DNA of 64,000 bases from the NCBI RefSeq assembly GCF_014639275.1, contig NZ_BMFW01000015.1:28433-92432 (forward strand), written 5' to 3'. The position numbers and the translations under genes are program-made. Positions within the stretch are counted from its first letter, which is position 1. Each line of letters begins with the position of its first letter. The notes beneath the pieces were generated by a model. The model worked only from the letters and a program-made list of their open reading frames with translations. It made no database searches and had not been told where the DNA came from. Source of the stretch: Arthrobacter liuii. Lineage in GTDB: Bacteria > Actinomycetota > Actinomycetes > Actinomycetales > Micrococcaceae. This document shows, in pieces, positions 28,697 through 38,278 of the stretch.

Positions 28697-30205
28697 ATGT
28701 CGCACGCACACCACAAGATTGATTCCCACACTGTCGACTTCAAGGTGGACCCGGTGGTCCTGGAGCTCGGACAGCGCTTCGTGGACGCCGGCCACGAATT
28801 GTCCCTGGTGGGCGGTCCGGTGCGCGACCTGTTCCTTGGCCGGACCTCTCCCGACCTCGACTTCACCACTGATGCCACCCCGGACCAGACCGTGGCACTG
28901 ATCAAGAAGTGGGCAGACAACTTTTGGGAGATCGGCCGGGCCTTCGGCACCATCGGCATGCGCAAGGCCGGTTTCCAGATCGAGATCACCACCTACCGGG
29001 CCGAGGCCTACGATCCCGACTCCCGCAAGCCCGTGGTGGCGTTCGGCTCCTCGCTCACCGACGACCTGCTGCGCCGCGACTTCACCATCAATGCCATGGC
29101 GCTGAAGCTTCCCTCCATGGAACTGGTGGACCCGTTCGGAGGCGTCCGCGACCTGCACGCCTCCGTGCTGGCCACGCCGGGCGCGCCGGAAGCATCCTTC
29201 TCCGATGACCCCCTGCGGATGATGCGCGCCGCCCGGTTCGCCGCGCAGCTGGGAGTTTCCGTCCACGACGACGTCCGGGATGCCATGACGCGCATGGCGG
29301 ACCGGATCACCATCATTTCCGCGGAGCGGGTGCGGGACGAACTGGTCAAGCTGGTGTGCGGGGCCCTGCCGCGGGCGGGTGTGGATCTGCTGGTGGACAC
29401 CGGCCTGGCCGAGCATGTGCTGCCCGAGGTTTCCGCCCTCCGCCTCGAATCCGACGAGCACCACCGCCACAAAGACGTCTACCAGCACTCCCTGCAGGTC
29501 CTGGAACAGGCGGCCGGGCTTGAAACGGACGCGGAAGGGGCAGTGCCCGGGCCGGACTTCGTGCTGCGGTTCGCAGCCCTAATGCACGACGTCGGGAAGC
29601 CGGCTACCCGACGCTTCGAACCGGGCGGCGCGGTGAGCTTCCGCCACCACGACATGGTGGGTGCCAAGCTCACCACCAAGAGGATGAAGGCGCTGCGGTT
29701 CGACAACGACACCACCAAGGCCGTGGCACGCCTGGTGGAACTCCACATGCGTTTCTATGGCTATGGCGACGCCGGCTGGAGCGACTCAGCCGTCCGGCGC
29801 TACGTCACCGATGCCGGGCCGCTGCTGGAACGGCTGCACCGGCTCACCCGCTCCGACGTCACTACCAGGAACCAGCGCAAAGCTGAACGCCTGGCCTTCG
29901 CCTACGACGACCTGGAATCCCGCATCGCCACGCTCCGCGAACAGGAGTCCCTGGACGCGGTGCGCCCGGACCTGGACGGAGCCCGGATCATGGCCCTGCT
30001 GCGGATCAAGCCGGGGCCTGTGGTGGGCCGCGCCTACAAATTCCTCCTGAATGAACGGATGGAACACGGACCGTTGCCCGCCGAAGAAGCGGAGGGGCGC
30101 CTGCTCCGCTGGTGGGCCGAACAGCCTGAATCAGCACCTGCCGGACCTGCGGCCGAAGCCTCTCCCGCCGTCGTCGAACCTTCACCCGTTGAGGAGTCCA
30201 AGTGA
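28697..30205 (+). CDS. CCA tRNA nucleotidyltransferase with HD domain
   Basis: The enzyme adds or repairs the 3' CCA of tRNAs. The 502-residue product has the class II nucleotidyltransferase head with GGPVRDLFLGR and the DLDF metal motif, RRDFTINAMAL, and a DDPLRMMRAARFAAQLG RNA-contact region. An HD phosphohydrolase-type domain (LMHDVGKP ... HHDMVG) follows, and the C-terminus is an Ala/Pro-rich tail. Its stop overlaps the histidine phosphatase start by 4 bp. Upstream it faces the NUDIX gene across a ~160-bp divergent promoter region. Confidence 0.95.
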   Translation: MSHAHHKIDSHTVDFKVDPVVLELGQRFVDAGHELSLVGGPVRDLFLGRTSPDLDFTTDATPDQTVALIKKWADNFWEIGRAFGTIGMRKAGFQIEITTYRAEAYDPDSRKPVVAFGSSLTDDLLRRDFTINAMALKLPSMELVDPFGGVRDLHASVLATPGAPEASFSDDPLRMMRAARFAAQLGVSVHDDVRDAMTRMADRITIISAERVRDELVKLVCGALPRAGVDLLVDTGLAEHVLPEVSALRLESDEHHRHKDVYQHSLQVLEQAAGLETDAEGAVPGPDFVLRFAALMHDVGKPATRRFEPGGAVSFRHHDMVGAKLTTKRMKALRFDNDTTKAVARLVELHMRFYGYGDAGWSDSAVRRYVTDAGPLLERLHRLTRSDVTTRNQRKAERLAFAYDDLESRIATLREQESLDAVRPDLDGARIMALLRIKPGPVVGRAYKFLLNERMEHGPLPAEEAEGRLLRWWAEQPESAPAGPAAEASPAVVEPSPVEESK

Positions 30206-30786
30206 CCAGCCCCGCCTTTGCCCCGCGCCCCCAGCTCTGGATCCTCCGCCACGGTGAGACCGAATGGTCCAAGAGCGGGCAGTACACCGGCCTTACGGAC
30301 CTCCCCCTGACGGTCGAAGGCGAGCAGCAGGCCGTGGAGGCCCGCAAGGTGCTGGACGGCGTCGACTTCGACCTGGTGCTCACCTCCCCGCTGCGGCGGG
30401 CCCGGCGGACAGCCGAACTCGCCGGCTTCCCCGAGGCCCGGCACGAACCGCTTGCCGTCGAATGGAACTACGGCGACTACGAAGGCATCAGCTCGGACCT
30501 GATCCGCAAGGACAACCCCGATTACCTGATCTGGACCCACGGGGTGCCCAATGGTGAGACGCTGGACGAGGTTGCCGCGCGGGCGGACAAGATTATCGGT
30601 CGAATCCTGGAATCCGGCATGGACAATGTGCTGATCGTGGCGCATGGTCATTTCTCCCGCATCCTCACCGCGCGATGGCTGGAACTTCCGCCTACGGAAG
30701 GCCGGCACTTCATCCTGGGGACGGCCAAGGTCTGCACGTTGGGATGGGATAAGAAGACGCCCGCTATTGTGCGCTGGGGTCTTTAA
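30202..30786 (+). CDS. Histidine phosphatase (phosphoglycerate mutase-like)
   Basis: The 194-residue product has the phosphohistidine motif LRHGETEWS near the N-terminus, TSPLRRARRTAEL, the catalytic acid region EWNYGDYEG, and the second histidine in VAHGHFSRIL. These place it in the GpmB/CobC-like branch of the histidine phosphatases; the substrate cannot be told. It starts at GTG 30202, overlapping the stop of the CCA gene by 4 bp. Confidence 0.93.
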   Translation: MTSPAFAPRPQLWILRHGETEWSKSGQYTGLTDLPLTVEGEQQAVEARKVLDGVDFDLVLTSPLRRARRTAELAGFPEARHEPLAVEWNYGDYEGISSDLIRKDNPDYLIWTHGVPNGETLDEVAARADKIIGRILESGMDNVLIVAHGHFSRILTARWLELPPTEGRHFILGTAKVCTLGWDKKTPAIVRWGL

Positions 30787-30942
30787 ACCTTCTTTCCAAA
30801 GAATGTTTTTCCTTCTTTTCCAGAATTGCTGGTCATTCATGGAATCCTGCGGTACCTTTATTCCTGACCCCATGGTGACCTGCCCGGGTCATGGACCGCA
30901 TTGCAATTCACGCAGCGGACAGCAGAAAAGGAGGTTGGGACA

Positions 30943-31077
30943 ATGATGACTTTGACTGGCGAATGGAATGCCCCCGTCAATGCGTTCCCTGCCTTTGCTG
31001 GTTCCGCGCGTGTGGCACCGGTCAGCTTCGGCTCAAGGCGGCCTGCCGCCTTGCCGGGTTTGCTGCAACGCCGCTAA
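30943..31077 (+). CDS. Small ORF, 44 aa, unknown
   Basis: An ATG at 30943 follows a near-perfect AAGGAGG with an 8-base spacer. The 44-residue product starts MMTLTGEWNAPVNAF and ends in an Arg/Pro/Leu-rich tail (LPGLLQRR). It has no recognised domain and no clear membrane segment. It lies 157 bp after the histidine phosphatase in a region otherwise lacking long genes. A second ATG is the next codon. The RBS is the main evidence; I cannot say what it does. Confidence 0.45.
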   Translation: MMTLTGEWNAPVNAFPAFAGSARVAPVSFGSRRPAALPGLLQRR

Positions 31078-31408
31078 CGGCACCAGCTCCCTGGGCACTG
31101 GACGCGCCCAAGACTTCCGCGTTGGCGCTTGGCCGCTGACCGCCGTCGACGTCCGGACCGCTGTGCTTCGTCGCGAGCCACCCGGAACAACCAATGGCGC
31201 AGCCCTCGCTTCGCGTCTGAACAAGTTCCCCGGTATAGCTTCCCGGCGTAGCCGGTGCACCCTTCATTTGTACATTTTTGTGCAATTTCTCTAATTCCTA
31301 TTTGTGGAATTCATGCACCCTAATGCTGTGCCTCTGCGCACCTAGTTTCGGTGCAATTCCGCCGTGCACTCTTCCGCGCCAAATTGCAAAGAGAGGAGGT
31401 GGCTCCCC
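31078..31408. other. Spacer between two small ORFs
   Basis: This 331-bp gap holds no convincing gene. Its second half (about 31262-31330) is AT-rich, and the TTGTGCAAT/CTAATTC hexamer region could be a promoter for the downstream small ORF, but the match is weak. Confidence 0.3.
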
Positions 31409-31555
31409 TTGATACAAAGAATGATGGGACTCCTGTCCCGCCCGCTGCAGCGCCGCAGTTCCTTCAGTCCTGGTTCCTTCAACAGCGCCCTGCTGGAGCA
31501 GCATCGGAACGACGTCTTCGTGCTCATGCACCAGCAGTTGGGCGGCCTGCGCTGA
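31409..31555 (+). CDS. Small ORF, 48 aa, unknown
   Basis: A TTG at 31409 follows AGGAGG (31394-31399) by 9 bases; an in-frame ATG lies at 31421. The 48-residue product starts IQRMMGLLSRPLQRRSS and ends in a hydrophilic helix-like stretch (LLEQHRNDVFVLMHQQLGGLR). No domain is recognised. The stop codon is followed directly by a strong terminator hairpin that begins on its last base. This supports a genuine short transcription unit. The LQRR string also ends the small ORF at 30943. Confidence 0.5.
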   Translation: MIQRMMGLLSRPLQRRSSFSPGSFNSALLEQHRNDVFVLMHQQLGGLR

Positions 31556-31591
31556 CAGCCGGCCCCGGGCGCGGGGGAAGGGGCCGGCTGT
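31555..31591 (+). terminator. Hairpin terminator after the small ORF
   Basis: ACAGCCGGCCCC (31555-31566) pairs perfectly with GGGGCCGGCTGT (31580-31591) around a 13-base loop. It has no U-tract. It sits between the small ORF and the glycosyltransferase gene, which must then have its own promoter. Confidence 0.8.
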
Positions 31592-31603
31592 AAGCTCGAT
31601 GCC

Positions 31604-33067
31604 ATGCACGAGACTCAGCCGCCGGAGGATCAACGACGGCCCCGCATCGTGGTGCCCAGCCGCAGTGATGGGCTGCTGCGGAATTTCACTGAGGTGGTTG
31701 GTGGCCCGCTGGGGGCCCGGACCGATCCCGGCCTGGTCTCCCCCGGTGTCTTTTCGGTGGAGCGGGTGCTTATTGTCCTCACGGCACTGGCAGCGCTGTT
31801 GGGGGTCCTGCTGAAGGGGTACTGCAGGGTCAACGGCTGGGAGACCCCCGCGCAGTTCTATGCCACGTGCTACTCGGACTTCCCGGAGCTGTTCCGCAAC
31901 AGGGGCCTGGCGGAGGGGATCTTTCCCATCGTGGGCAGCGGCAGCCAGTTCGAATACCCAGTGCTCATCGGGTTGATCGCGGGGGTGACGGCCTGGCTGG
32001 TGCCAGGCGGAGACGCCCAAGCGCGGGAACTGGCCTACTTCGACATCAACGCCGTGCTGCTGGCGGCCGTGGCCATGCTCACCGTGCTGGTGATTGCGCG
32101 CATGCCCGGCCGCCGCCCGTGGGACGCCGCAATGATGGCAGTGGCGCCGGGGATCGTGCTGGCCGGAACCATCAACTGGGACCTGTGGGCTGCCTGCCTG
32201 CTCGCGGTGGGCATGTATTTTTTCGCCCGTCAGCGGCTCATTCCTGCTGGGGTCCTGGTCGGGCTGGCCACCGCCACCAAGCTCTACCCGGTGCTGGTGC
32301 TCGGGGCCATCCTGCTGCTCGCGGTACGCACGGGAAGATGGCGCCCGCTGCTGGTGACCGCCGGCAGTGCGGCTGCCACGTGGCTTGTGGTCAACCTGCC
32401 GTTCGCGGCCGCCAACCCTTCCGGCTGGGCCTATTTCTTCCAATACAGCGCCGACCGGGGAGCCGGGTACAGCTCGGCCTGGTTCGCCTACAACCTGGTT
32501 GCGGAAAGGCTGGGCTGGCCGGCACTGGGCAGCGAAGCCGTCAGCGTCCTGTCCGCCGGGCTTTTTGTCGTGGCCTGCGCCGGCATTGCGGCTGTTGCCT
32601 TGACGGCCCGTCGCCGCCCGCGGCTGGCGCAACTCGCCTTCCTGGTAGTTGCGGCCTTCATCCTCACCAGCAAGGTCTATTCGCCCCAGTACGTGGTGTG
32701 GCTCATCCCGCTGCTGGCCCTTGCCAGGCCCCGCTGGCGCGACTTCCTGGTCTGGCAGGGTATCGAAGCCCTGCATTGGGCCGCAATATGGATGTACCTT
32801 GGACAGGTGACCAGCGCAGGTTCCTCCCAGCACAACCTGGATATGCCGTACTACGTCCTCGCCGTTGCCGCACATATGGCCGCGGTAGCGTACCTCATGG
32901 CCCGCGTCGTCTGGGATATCTACGACGCCACCTATGACCCCGTCCGCCGCCACCATCTCGATGATCCGCATGGCGGCCCTTTCGCCAATGCGCCGGACCG
33001 TTTCCGGCTGAATCCAGGGGGACCCGCGGCTGCACTCAGTCCATCGAAAGCCAGGTCGCATGCCTGA
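31604..33067 (+). CDS. GT87-like (DUF2029) membrane glycosyltransferase
   Basis: The 487-residue product is a polytopic membrane protein with about ten segments. Its features match the GT87/DUF2029 polyprenol-phosphate-sugar-dependent transferases (GT-C fold): an acidic first extracytoplasmic loop (YATCYSDFPELFRNRGL), GLATATKLYPVLVLGAILLLAVRTGRW, and SKVYSPQYVVWLIPLLAL. Such enzymes add mannose or arabinose-type sugars to envelope glycans; acceptor and donor here are unknown. TAAGCT lies 7 bases before the ATG, consistent with a leaderless mRNA. The 3' end overlaps the next gene by 8 bp. Confidence 0.85.
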   Translation: MHETQPPEDQRRPRIVVPSRSDGLLRNFTEVVGGPLGARTDPGLVSPGVFSVERVLIVLTALAALLGVLLKGYCRVNGWETPAQFYATCYSDFPELFRNRGLAEGIFPIVGSGSQFEYPVLIGLIAGVTAWLVPGGDAQARELAYFDINAVLLAAVAMLTVLVIARMPGRRPWDAAMMAVAPGIVLAGTINWDLWAACLLAVGMYFFARQRLIPAGVLVGLATATKLYPVLVLGAILLLAVRTGRWRPLLVTAGSAAATWLVVNLPFAAANPSGWAYFFQYSADRGAGYSSAWFAYNLVAERLGWPALGSEAVSVLSAGLFVVACAGIAAVALTARRRPRLAQLAFLVVAAFILTSKVYSPQYVVWLIPLLALARPRWRDFLVWQGIEALHWAAIWMYLGQVTSAGSSQHNLDMPYYVLAVAAHMAAVAYLMARVVWDIYDATYDPVRRHHLDDPHGGPFANAPDRFRLNPGGPAAALSPSKARSHA

Positions 33068-34502
33068 TGTCGCGGTAGTAGGCTCCGGTCCCAACGGGCT
33101 GGCGGCAGCGGCCGTCATGGCACGGGCCGGGCTGTCAGTGGAGGTCTTCGAGGCAGCAACAAAAATCGGCGGTGGAACGCGGACCACTGAGCTGATGCAG
33201 CCAGGGCACTTCCACGACGTCTGTTCAGCAGTGCATCCAATGGCCGTTGCGTCCCCTTTCTTCCGCGCCTTTGAGCTGCCCCGGAGGGTGGACCTGGTCA
33301 CCCCGGAAGTGTCCTTCGGCTCACCCCTCGACGGCGGCCGGGCAGCGCTGGCGTACACAGCGCTGGACCGGACGGCGTTGGAGCTGGGCCAGGACGGCCC
33401 CGCCTACCGGCGGCTCATGGAACCGCTGGTCCAGCACATCGATGACGTCATGGACTTCACCCAAAACCAACTCCTCCGGATCCCCCGGAACCCCCTGGTA
33501 GCCGGCATTTACGGTCTGCGGACCCTGGAACAGGGGACCGGACTGTGGAACCTCCGGTTCCGGGAAGAGCTTGCGCCGGCACTCCTGAGCGGAGTGGCTG
33601 CGCACGCCATCTCCCATCTGCCCTCCCTGGCAGCCGCCGGGGCGGGGCTCATGCTCGGTGCCCTGGCACATGCCGGCGGATGGCCCATCCCCCGCGGCGG
33701 CTCTGCATCAATCGCGGCAGCACTTGCCGATGACATCCGCGCCCACGGCGGCCTCATCCACACCGAAACACCGATAGGGCGGCTGGAACAGCTTCCTGCC
33801 ACCCGTGCCACATTGCTGGACGTGGCACCCCGCGGGCTGCTGGACATGGCAGGCGACTCGCTTCCCGGGCACTACCGGAGGGCACTGGAGCGCTTCCGCT
33901 ACGGCAACGGCTCCTGCAAGGTGGACTTCATCCTCTCCGGGCCGGTGCCGTGGCAGGCCACCGGACTTTCCGACGCCGGCACGGTCCACGTGGGCGGAAC
34001 GCGTGCGGAACTGGCGCGCTCGGAGAACGAGGTCAGCGCCGGACGCCACCCGGAACAGCCCTACGTGCTCGTGGCCCAGCCTTCCCGCTTCGACCCCAGC
34101 CGCGCCCCTGCCGGACGGCACATACTGTGGACCTACTGCCACGTGCCCTCCGGCTCAACAAAGGACATGACCAGCAAGGTGGTGGCCCAGCTGGAACGGT
34201 TTGCGCCGGGCTTCCGCGACCTGGTGGTGGAATCGCACGTCATCACCGCAGCGGAGTTGGCCGAGTACAACCGCAACTACATCGGGGGGGATTTCAGCGC
34301 CGGCGTGATGGACGTCCGCGGGCTGATCCAGAAGCCGGTGGTATCCCCCGTCCCGTGGCGGACGCCGCTGCTGGGTGTCTACCTCTGCTCGTCGTCGACG
34401 CCGCCCGGCCCGGGGGTCACGGGAATGCCCGGGATGCACGCAGCAAAGTACGCCCTGAAGGACATCTTCAAACTGCCGGTTCCGGACCTGGGGCTCTCAT
34501 AG
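33060..34502 (+). CDS. FAD-dependent NAD(P)-binding oxidoreductase (phytoene desaturase/PYROXD2-like)
   Basis: The 480-residue product starts with the dinucleotide-binding motif VAVVGSGPNGLAAAAVMARAGLSVEVFEA and the following GGGTRTTEL, typical of the amine-oxidase/phytoene-desaturase superfamily. It has PRGGSASIAAALADDIRAHGG midway and a C-terminal FAD-closing PGPGVTGMPGMHAAKYAL. The second half resembles PYROXD2-type proteins more than carotenoid desaturases. No carotenoid genes are nearby, so the substrate is unknown. Its ATG overlaps the upstream glycosyltransferase by 8 bp, so the two are probably co-translated. Confidence 0.85.
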   Translation: MPDVAVVGSGPNGLAAAAVMARAGLSVEVFEAATKIGGGTRTTELMQPGHFHDVCSAVHPMAVASPFFRAFELPRRVDLVTPEVSFGSPLDGGRAALAYTALDRTALELGQDGPAYRRLMEPLVQHIDDVMDFTQNQLLRIPRNPLVAGIYGLRTLEQGTGLWNLRFREELAPALLSGVAAHAISHLPSLAAAGAGLMLGALAHAGGWPIPRGGSASIAAALADDIRAHGGLIHTETPIGRLEQLPATRATLLDVAPRGLLDMAGDSLPGHYRRALERFRYGNGSCKVDFILSGPVPWQATGLSDAGTVHVGGTRAELARSENEVSAGRHPEQPYVLVAQPSRFDPSRAPAGRHILWTYCHVPSGSTKDMTSKVVAQLERFAPGFRDLVVESHVITAAELAEYNRNYIGGDFSAGVMDVRGLIQKPVVSPVPWRTPLLGVYLCSSSTPPGPGVTGMPGMHAAKYALKDIFKLPVPDLGLS

Positions 34503-34571
34503 GTCCCCACCCTGGCGAGGGCACGAGGCGGCGCGGCGCGGCAGACGGCCGGCCCGGGGGATAATGGCGCG

Positions 34572-36560
34572 ATGGGGAAACCAACAAAACTTTCGCTTGC
34601 CATAGCTGGGCTCATCCTTGGTACTTCGCTGGTGGCGTGTGATGACGGAAAATCCGGGGCGGAAGCCGCGGCACAACAGCTGGCCGGCGCGGTCTCGGCG
34701 CTGGACCTAGGGTCTGTGGCCTTTGAGGGCAAGGATGCCGGCGCAGCCAATGACCAGCTGCAGCAGGTGTTCGCTGCCTTGGATCCGCAAAAGCCCGAGG
34801 TCCAGGCGGGCGGACTGACGCTGGACGGAGACAAGGCAGCCGCGCCCTTGAACTACACGTGGAAGTTCGGCGATGCGGAGTGGAAGTACACTATCGCGGC
34901 GAACTTCAAGAAGTCCGGCGACAAATGGCTCACTGTGTGGGACCCGGCCATGCTGGCCCCCGGCCTCGCGGACAGCGAGATCGTGACCAAGGGATCCCAG
35001 TCCCCCCAGCGCGCCGATATCCTCGGCGCCGGTGACGTCCCGCTGGTGACCTATCGCCCAGTGGTGAATGTGGGCATCGACAAGCCCCAGTTGGGCGGTG
35101 CTGACCCGGCCGATTCCGCAGGCAAGCTGGCAGCACTGGTTGGCGTGGACCCCGCCGCCTACGTGCAGCAGGTCAAGGCCGCCGGGGCGCAGGCCTTCGT
35201 ATCGGCGATCACGCTGCGCGAAGAAGGCCGCACCATCTCCAATGCGCAGATCCAGGCCATCCCCGGCGCCCGTGGTATTCCGGCCTCGATCCCGCTGGCC
35301 CCGAGCAGGACGTTTGCCCGTGCGGTGCTTGGTTCGGTGGGGGAAGCCACCGCCGAACAGGTCGAGGCGTCAAAAGGTGCCCTGGCCGCCGGCGATGTCA
35401 CGGGCATCGGCGGGCTCCAGCAGCAGTATGACGGCCAGCTCCGCGGATCGGACGCCGTCGTTATCCGCGCGCAGCGGGCTGACCTGACGCGCGAACAGAT
35501 CCAATCCGCGGGAACGGACCCCCGGCGCGTCCTCTTCCAGGTGGCGCCGAAGCCGGGGACGCCGCTGAAAACCACCCTCGATCCCCGGCTGCAGACGCTG
35601 GCTGAAAGTACCCTGGACGGCGTGGGGCCGGCATCGGCCATTGTGGCCCTGCGCCCCTCCACCGGGGCCGTGCTGGCAGCGGCCTCCGGGCCGGGCAGCA
35701 ACGGCTACAACACCGCGATGCTGGGACAGTATGCGCCGGGTTCCATCTTCAAGATGGTGGATTCGCTCGCCATGTTCCGCAACGGGATGACGCCGGACTC
35801 CACCGTGCAGTGCACCCCCACGCTCACGGTGGACGGACGCACTTTCAAGAACTCGGAGGGCTATCCCGAGACCTCCCTGGGCGCGGTAACACTGCGGGAT
35901 GCCTTTGCGCACTCCTGCAACACTGCCTTCATCTCCCAGCGCGACTCGGTATCACAGGGCCAGCTTGAGGCCGCCGCCACGTCCATGGGAGTAGCGGTTG
36001 AGGCGCCGAAACTCGGTGCGGAAGCGTTCCTGGGGTCCGTTCCCGGCCAGGCCCAAGGCACCGAGCATGCGGCATCCATGATCGGCCAAGGCAAGGTCCT
36101 GCTCTCCCCGCTTGCCGCAGCGATCATGGCAGGGTCCGTTGCCAAGGGCGCGCCGGTTTCGGCGCAGCTGGTCCTTAACCCCGACGCCGGTGCTCCCGCC
36201 GCCGGAACGACGGCAGGTTCCACCGCCCCGGCGGCCGCACCGTCCGCCACTGCCTCGGCCGAGGCGCCCTCCACGGCGTCGGACAAGCCGATCACCGCGG
36301 CGGAGGCGGCATCGCTGGCAGACATGATGCGCGCCGTCGTGACTTCCGGCCACGCAGGCTTCCTGTCCAGCGTCCCCGGTGCGCCGGTGGGCGCGAAGAC
36401 AGGAACGGCTGAGTTCGGCACCGAGAATCCGCCGAAAACCCACGCATGGATCGTGGCCGTGCACGGCGACCTGGCCGTGGCCGTCTTCGTGGAGGACGGC
36501 GGGCTGGGCGCCACCACATCCGGGCCGTTGCTGAAGCAGTTCCTCACCGCCGCCGGTTAA
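34572..36560 (+). CDS. Lipoprotein class B penicillin-binding protein with MecA-N domain
   Basis: The 662-residue product has a lipoprotein signal with lipobox LVAC (Cys23). An NTF2-like MecA N-terminal domain follows (about 35-150), then a dimerisation region and a transpeptidase domain. The catalytic motifs are SIFK (Ser391/Lys394), SCN (448-450) and KTG (609-611). This layout resembles B. subtilis PBP3 and MecA/PBP5-type peptidoglycan transpeptidases, often of low beta-lactam affinity. An Ala/Thr/Ser/Pro-rich insertion of ~45 residues lies before the KTG motif. A GATAAT hexamer ends 6 bases before the ATG, suggesting a leaderless transcript. Confidence 0.92.
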   Translation: MGKPTKLSLAIAGLILGTSLVACDDGKSGAEAAAQQLAGAVSALDLGSVAFEGKDAGAANDQLQQVFAALDPQKPEVQAGGLTLDGDKAAAPLNYTWKFGDAEWKYTIAANFKKSGDKWLTVWDPAMLAPGLADSEIVTKGSQSPQRADILGAGDVPLVTYRPVVNVGIDKPQLGGADPADSAGKLAALVGVDPAAYVQQVKAAGAQAFVSAITLREEGRTISNAQIQAIPGARGIPASIPLAPSRTFARAVLGSVGEATAEQVEASKGALAAGDVTGIGGLQQQYDGQLRGSDAVVIRAQRADLTREQIQSAGTDPRRVLFQVAPKPGTPLKTTLDPRLQTLAESTLDGVGPASAIVALRPSTGAVLAAASGPGSNGYNTAMLGQYAPGSIFKMVDSLAMFRNGMTPDSTVQCTPTLTVDGRTFKNSEGYPETSLGAVTLRDAFAHSCNTAFISQRDSVSQGQLEAAATSMGVAVEAPKLGAEAFLGSVPGQAQGTEHAASMIGQGKVLLSPLAAAIMAGSVAKGAPVSAQLVLNPDAGAPAAGTTAGSTAPAAAPSATASAEAPSTASDKPITAAEAASLADMMRAVVTSGHAGFLSSVPGAPVGAKTGTAEFGTENPPKTHAWIVAVHGDLAVAVFVEDGGLGATTSGPLLKQFLTAAG

Positions 36561-36585
36561 GTAGCGGCGTGGGAGGATTGGGGGC

Positions 36586-38268
36586 GTGGCCCATATTGAC
36601 GTTTCCGGCATCGACTATTTCCTCTCGGACGGCACCCAGCTCCTGAACGGGGTGACCTTCAAGGTTCCGGACGGCACCAAGACCGCCCTGATCGGCCCCA
36701 ACGGGACAGGCAAAACCACTTTGTTCCGGATCATCGCCGGGGATCTTGTTCCCGACGAGGGCGTCATCGGGCGCTCCGGAAACATGGGCATCATGCGCCA
36801 GTTCGTGGGGCAGGTGCGTGACGGCTCCACCGTCCGGGACCTCCTGGTGTCCGCCGCTCCCCCGGCTCTTGCGGCCGCTGCCCGCGAGGTTGATGAGGCC
36901 GAGCTGGCCATGGTGGAGCACGACGACGAACCCACCCAGATGCGGTACGCGCAGGCAATCGTGGACTGGGGAGATGCTGGCGGCTACGACGTCGAGACTG
37001 TCTGGGACGAGGTCTGCATGGCCGCGCTGGGACTGCCATTTGACCGCGCACAGCACCGCCCGGCGTCGAGCCTTTCAGGCGGTGAACAAAAGCGGCTGGT
37101 GCTGGAAGCTTTGTTCGCGGGCCCGGACGACCTCCTGCTCCTGGACGAACCGGACAACTACCTCGACGTGCCGGGCAAGCGCTGGCTCGAGGAAAAGCTG
37201 AATGAGTCAAAGAAGACAGTCTTCTTTATCAGCCACGACCGGGAATTGCTGAACAACGCGGCCGGGCGCATTGTCACCCTGGAGCCGGGAATCAACGGAG
37301 CAGCCGCGTGGATCCACGGCGGTGGCTTCGGCTCCTACGTGGAGGCCCGCGTCGACCGGAACGCGCGCTTTGAGGAATTGCGCAAACGCTGGGACGAGGA
37401 GCACATCAAGCTCAAGGAACTCGTCAACATGTACAAGAACAAGGCCGCGTTCCGTTCCGACATGGCCAACCGGTACCACGCGGCCCAGACCCGGCTGGCA
37501 AAATTCCTGGAGGTGGGGCCGCCGGAGGCCCTGCCCATCGAACAGAACGTACAGATGCGGCTCAAGGGCGGCCGGACTGCCAAGCGGGCCATCGTGGCGG
37601 AGCAGCTGGAGCTGACCGGCCTGATGAAGCCGTTTTCCACCGAGGTGTGGTTCGGGGACCGTGTTGGCGTGCTGGGCTCCAACGGATCCGGCAAGTCGCA
37701 CTTCCTGAGGCTGCTCGCCACCGGCGGCACCGACCCTGAACGCGAGCACCTGCCTGTCTCGGATGTGGAGATCGCGGAGGTGCCGCACGAAGGGACCGTG
37801 AAGCTCGGTGCGCGGATCCGGCCCGGGTTCTTCGCCCAGACCCACGTCCGTCCAGACCTCCTGGGCAAGACGCTGCTGGAGATCCTGCACCGCGGCGACG
37901 AACACCGGTCCGGCCTGGGCCGGGAGGCGGCTGCGGGTGCCCTGGACGGCTACGGGCTGGCGGGGCAGTCGGAACAAAAGTACGAGTCCCTTTCCGGCGG
38001 GCAGCAGGCACGGTTCCAGATCCTGCTCCTGCAATTGAGCGGTGCCACCCTGCTCCTGCTGGACGAGCCCACGGACAACCTGGATTTGCACTCCGCCGAA
38101 GCGCTGGAACGCGCCATCGACCACTTCGAGGGAACCGTCCTGGCGGTCACCCACGACCGCTGGTTTGCGCGGACGTTCGACCGGTTCCTGGTGTTCGGTG
38201 CGGACGGGAAAGTCTATGAGTCCCCGGAACCGGTCTGGGACGAGCAACGGGTCGAGCGGGTCCGCTGA
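36586..38268 (+). CDS. ABC-F family ATP-binding protein
   Basis: The 560-residue product has two ABC domains and no membrane segments. Walker A motifs are GPNGTGKTTL and GSNGSGKSHF, signature motifs LSGGEQKR and LSGGQQAR, and Walker B motifs LLLLDEPDNYLD and LLLLDEPTDNLD. The interdomain linker (about 260-330) is charged and helical (RKRWDEEHIKLKELVNMYKNKAA). ABC-F proteins act on ribosomes as translation factors or antibiotic-protection factors; this one cannot be assigned to a subfamily by eye. It starts at GTG, 26 bp after the PBP gene. Confidence 0.92.
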   Translation: MAHIDVSGIDYFLSDGTQLLNGVTFKVPDGTKTALIGPNGTGKTTLFRIIAGDLVPDEGVIGRSGNMGIMRQFVGQVRDGSTVRDLLVSAAPPALAAAAREVDEAELAMVEHDDEPTQMRYAQAIVDWGDAGGYDVETVWDEVCMAALGLPFDRAQHRPASSLSGGEQKRLVLEALFAGPDDLLLLDEPDNYLDVPGKRWLEEKLNESKKTVFFISHDRELLNNAAGRIVTLEPGINGAAAWIHGGGFGSYVEARVDRNARFEELRKRWDEEHIKLKELVNMYKNKAAFRSDMANRYHAAQTRLAKFLEVGPPEALPIEQNVQMRLKGGRTAKRAIVAEQLELTGLMKPFSTEVWFGDRVGVLGSNGSGKSHFLRLLATGGTDPEREHLPVSDVEIAEVPHEGTVKLGARIRPGFFAQTHVRPDLLGKTLLEILHRGDEHRSGLGREAAAGALDGYGLAGQSEQKYESLSGGQQARFQILLLQLSGATLLLLDEPTDNLDLHSAEALERAIDHFEGTVLAVTHDRWFARTFDRFLVFGADGKVYESPEPVWDEQRVERVR

Positions 38269-38278
38269 TCAGCAAGTG

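Noticed and set aside
31298..33358. 686-residue minus-strand frame opposite the GT87-like gene
   Set aside because: It has shadow composition, starts and ends inside other genes, and the plus-strand membrane protein is clear.
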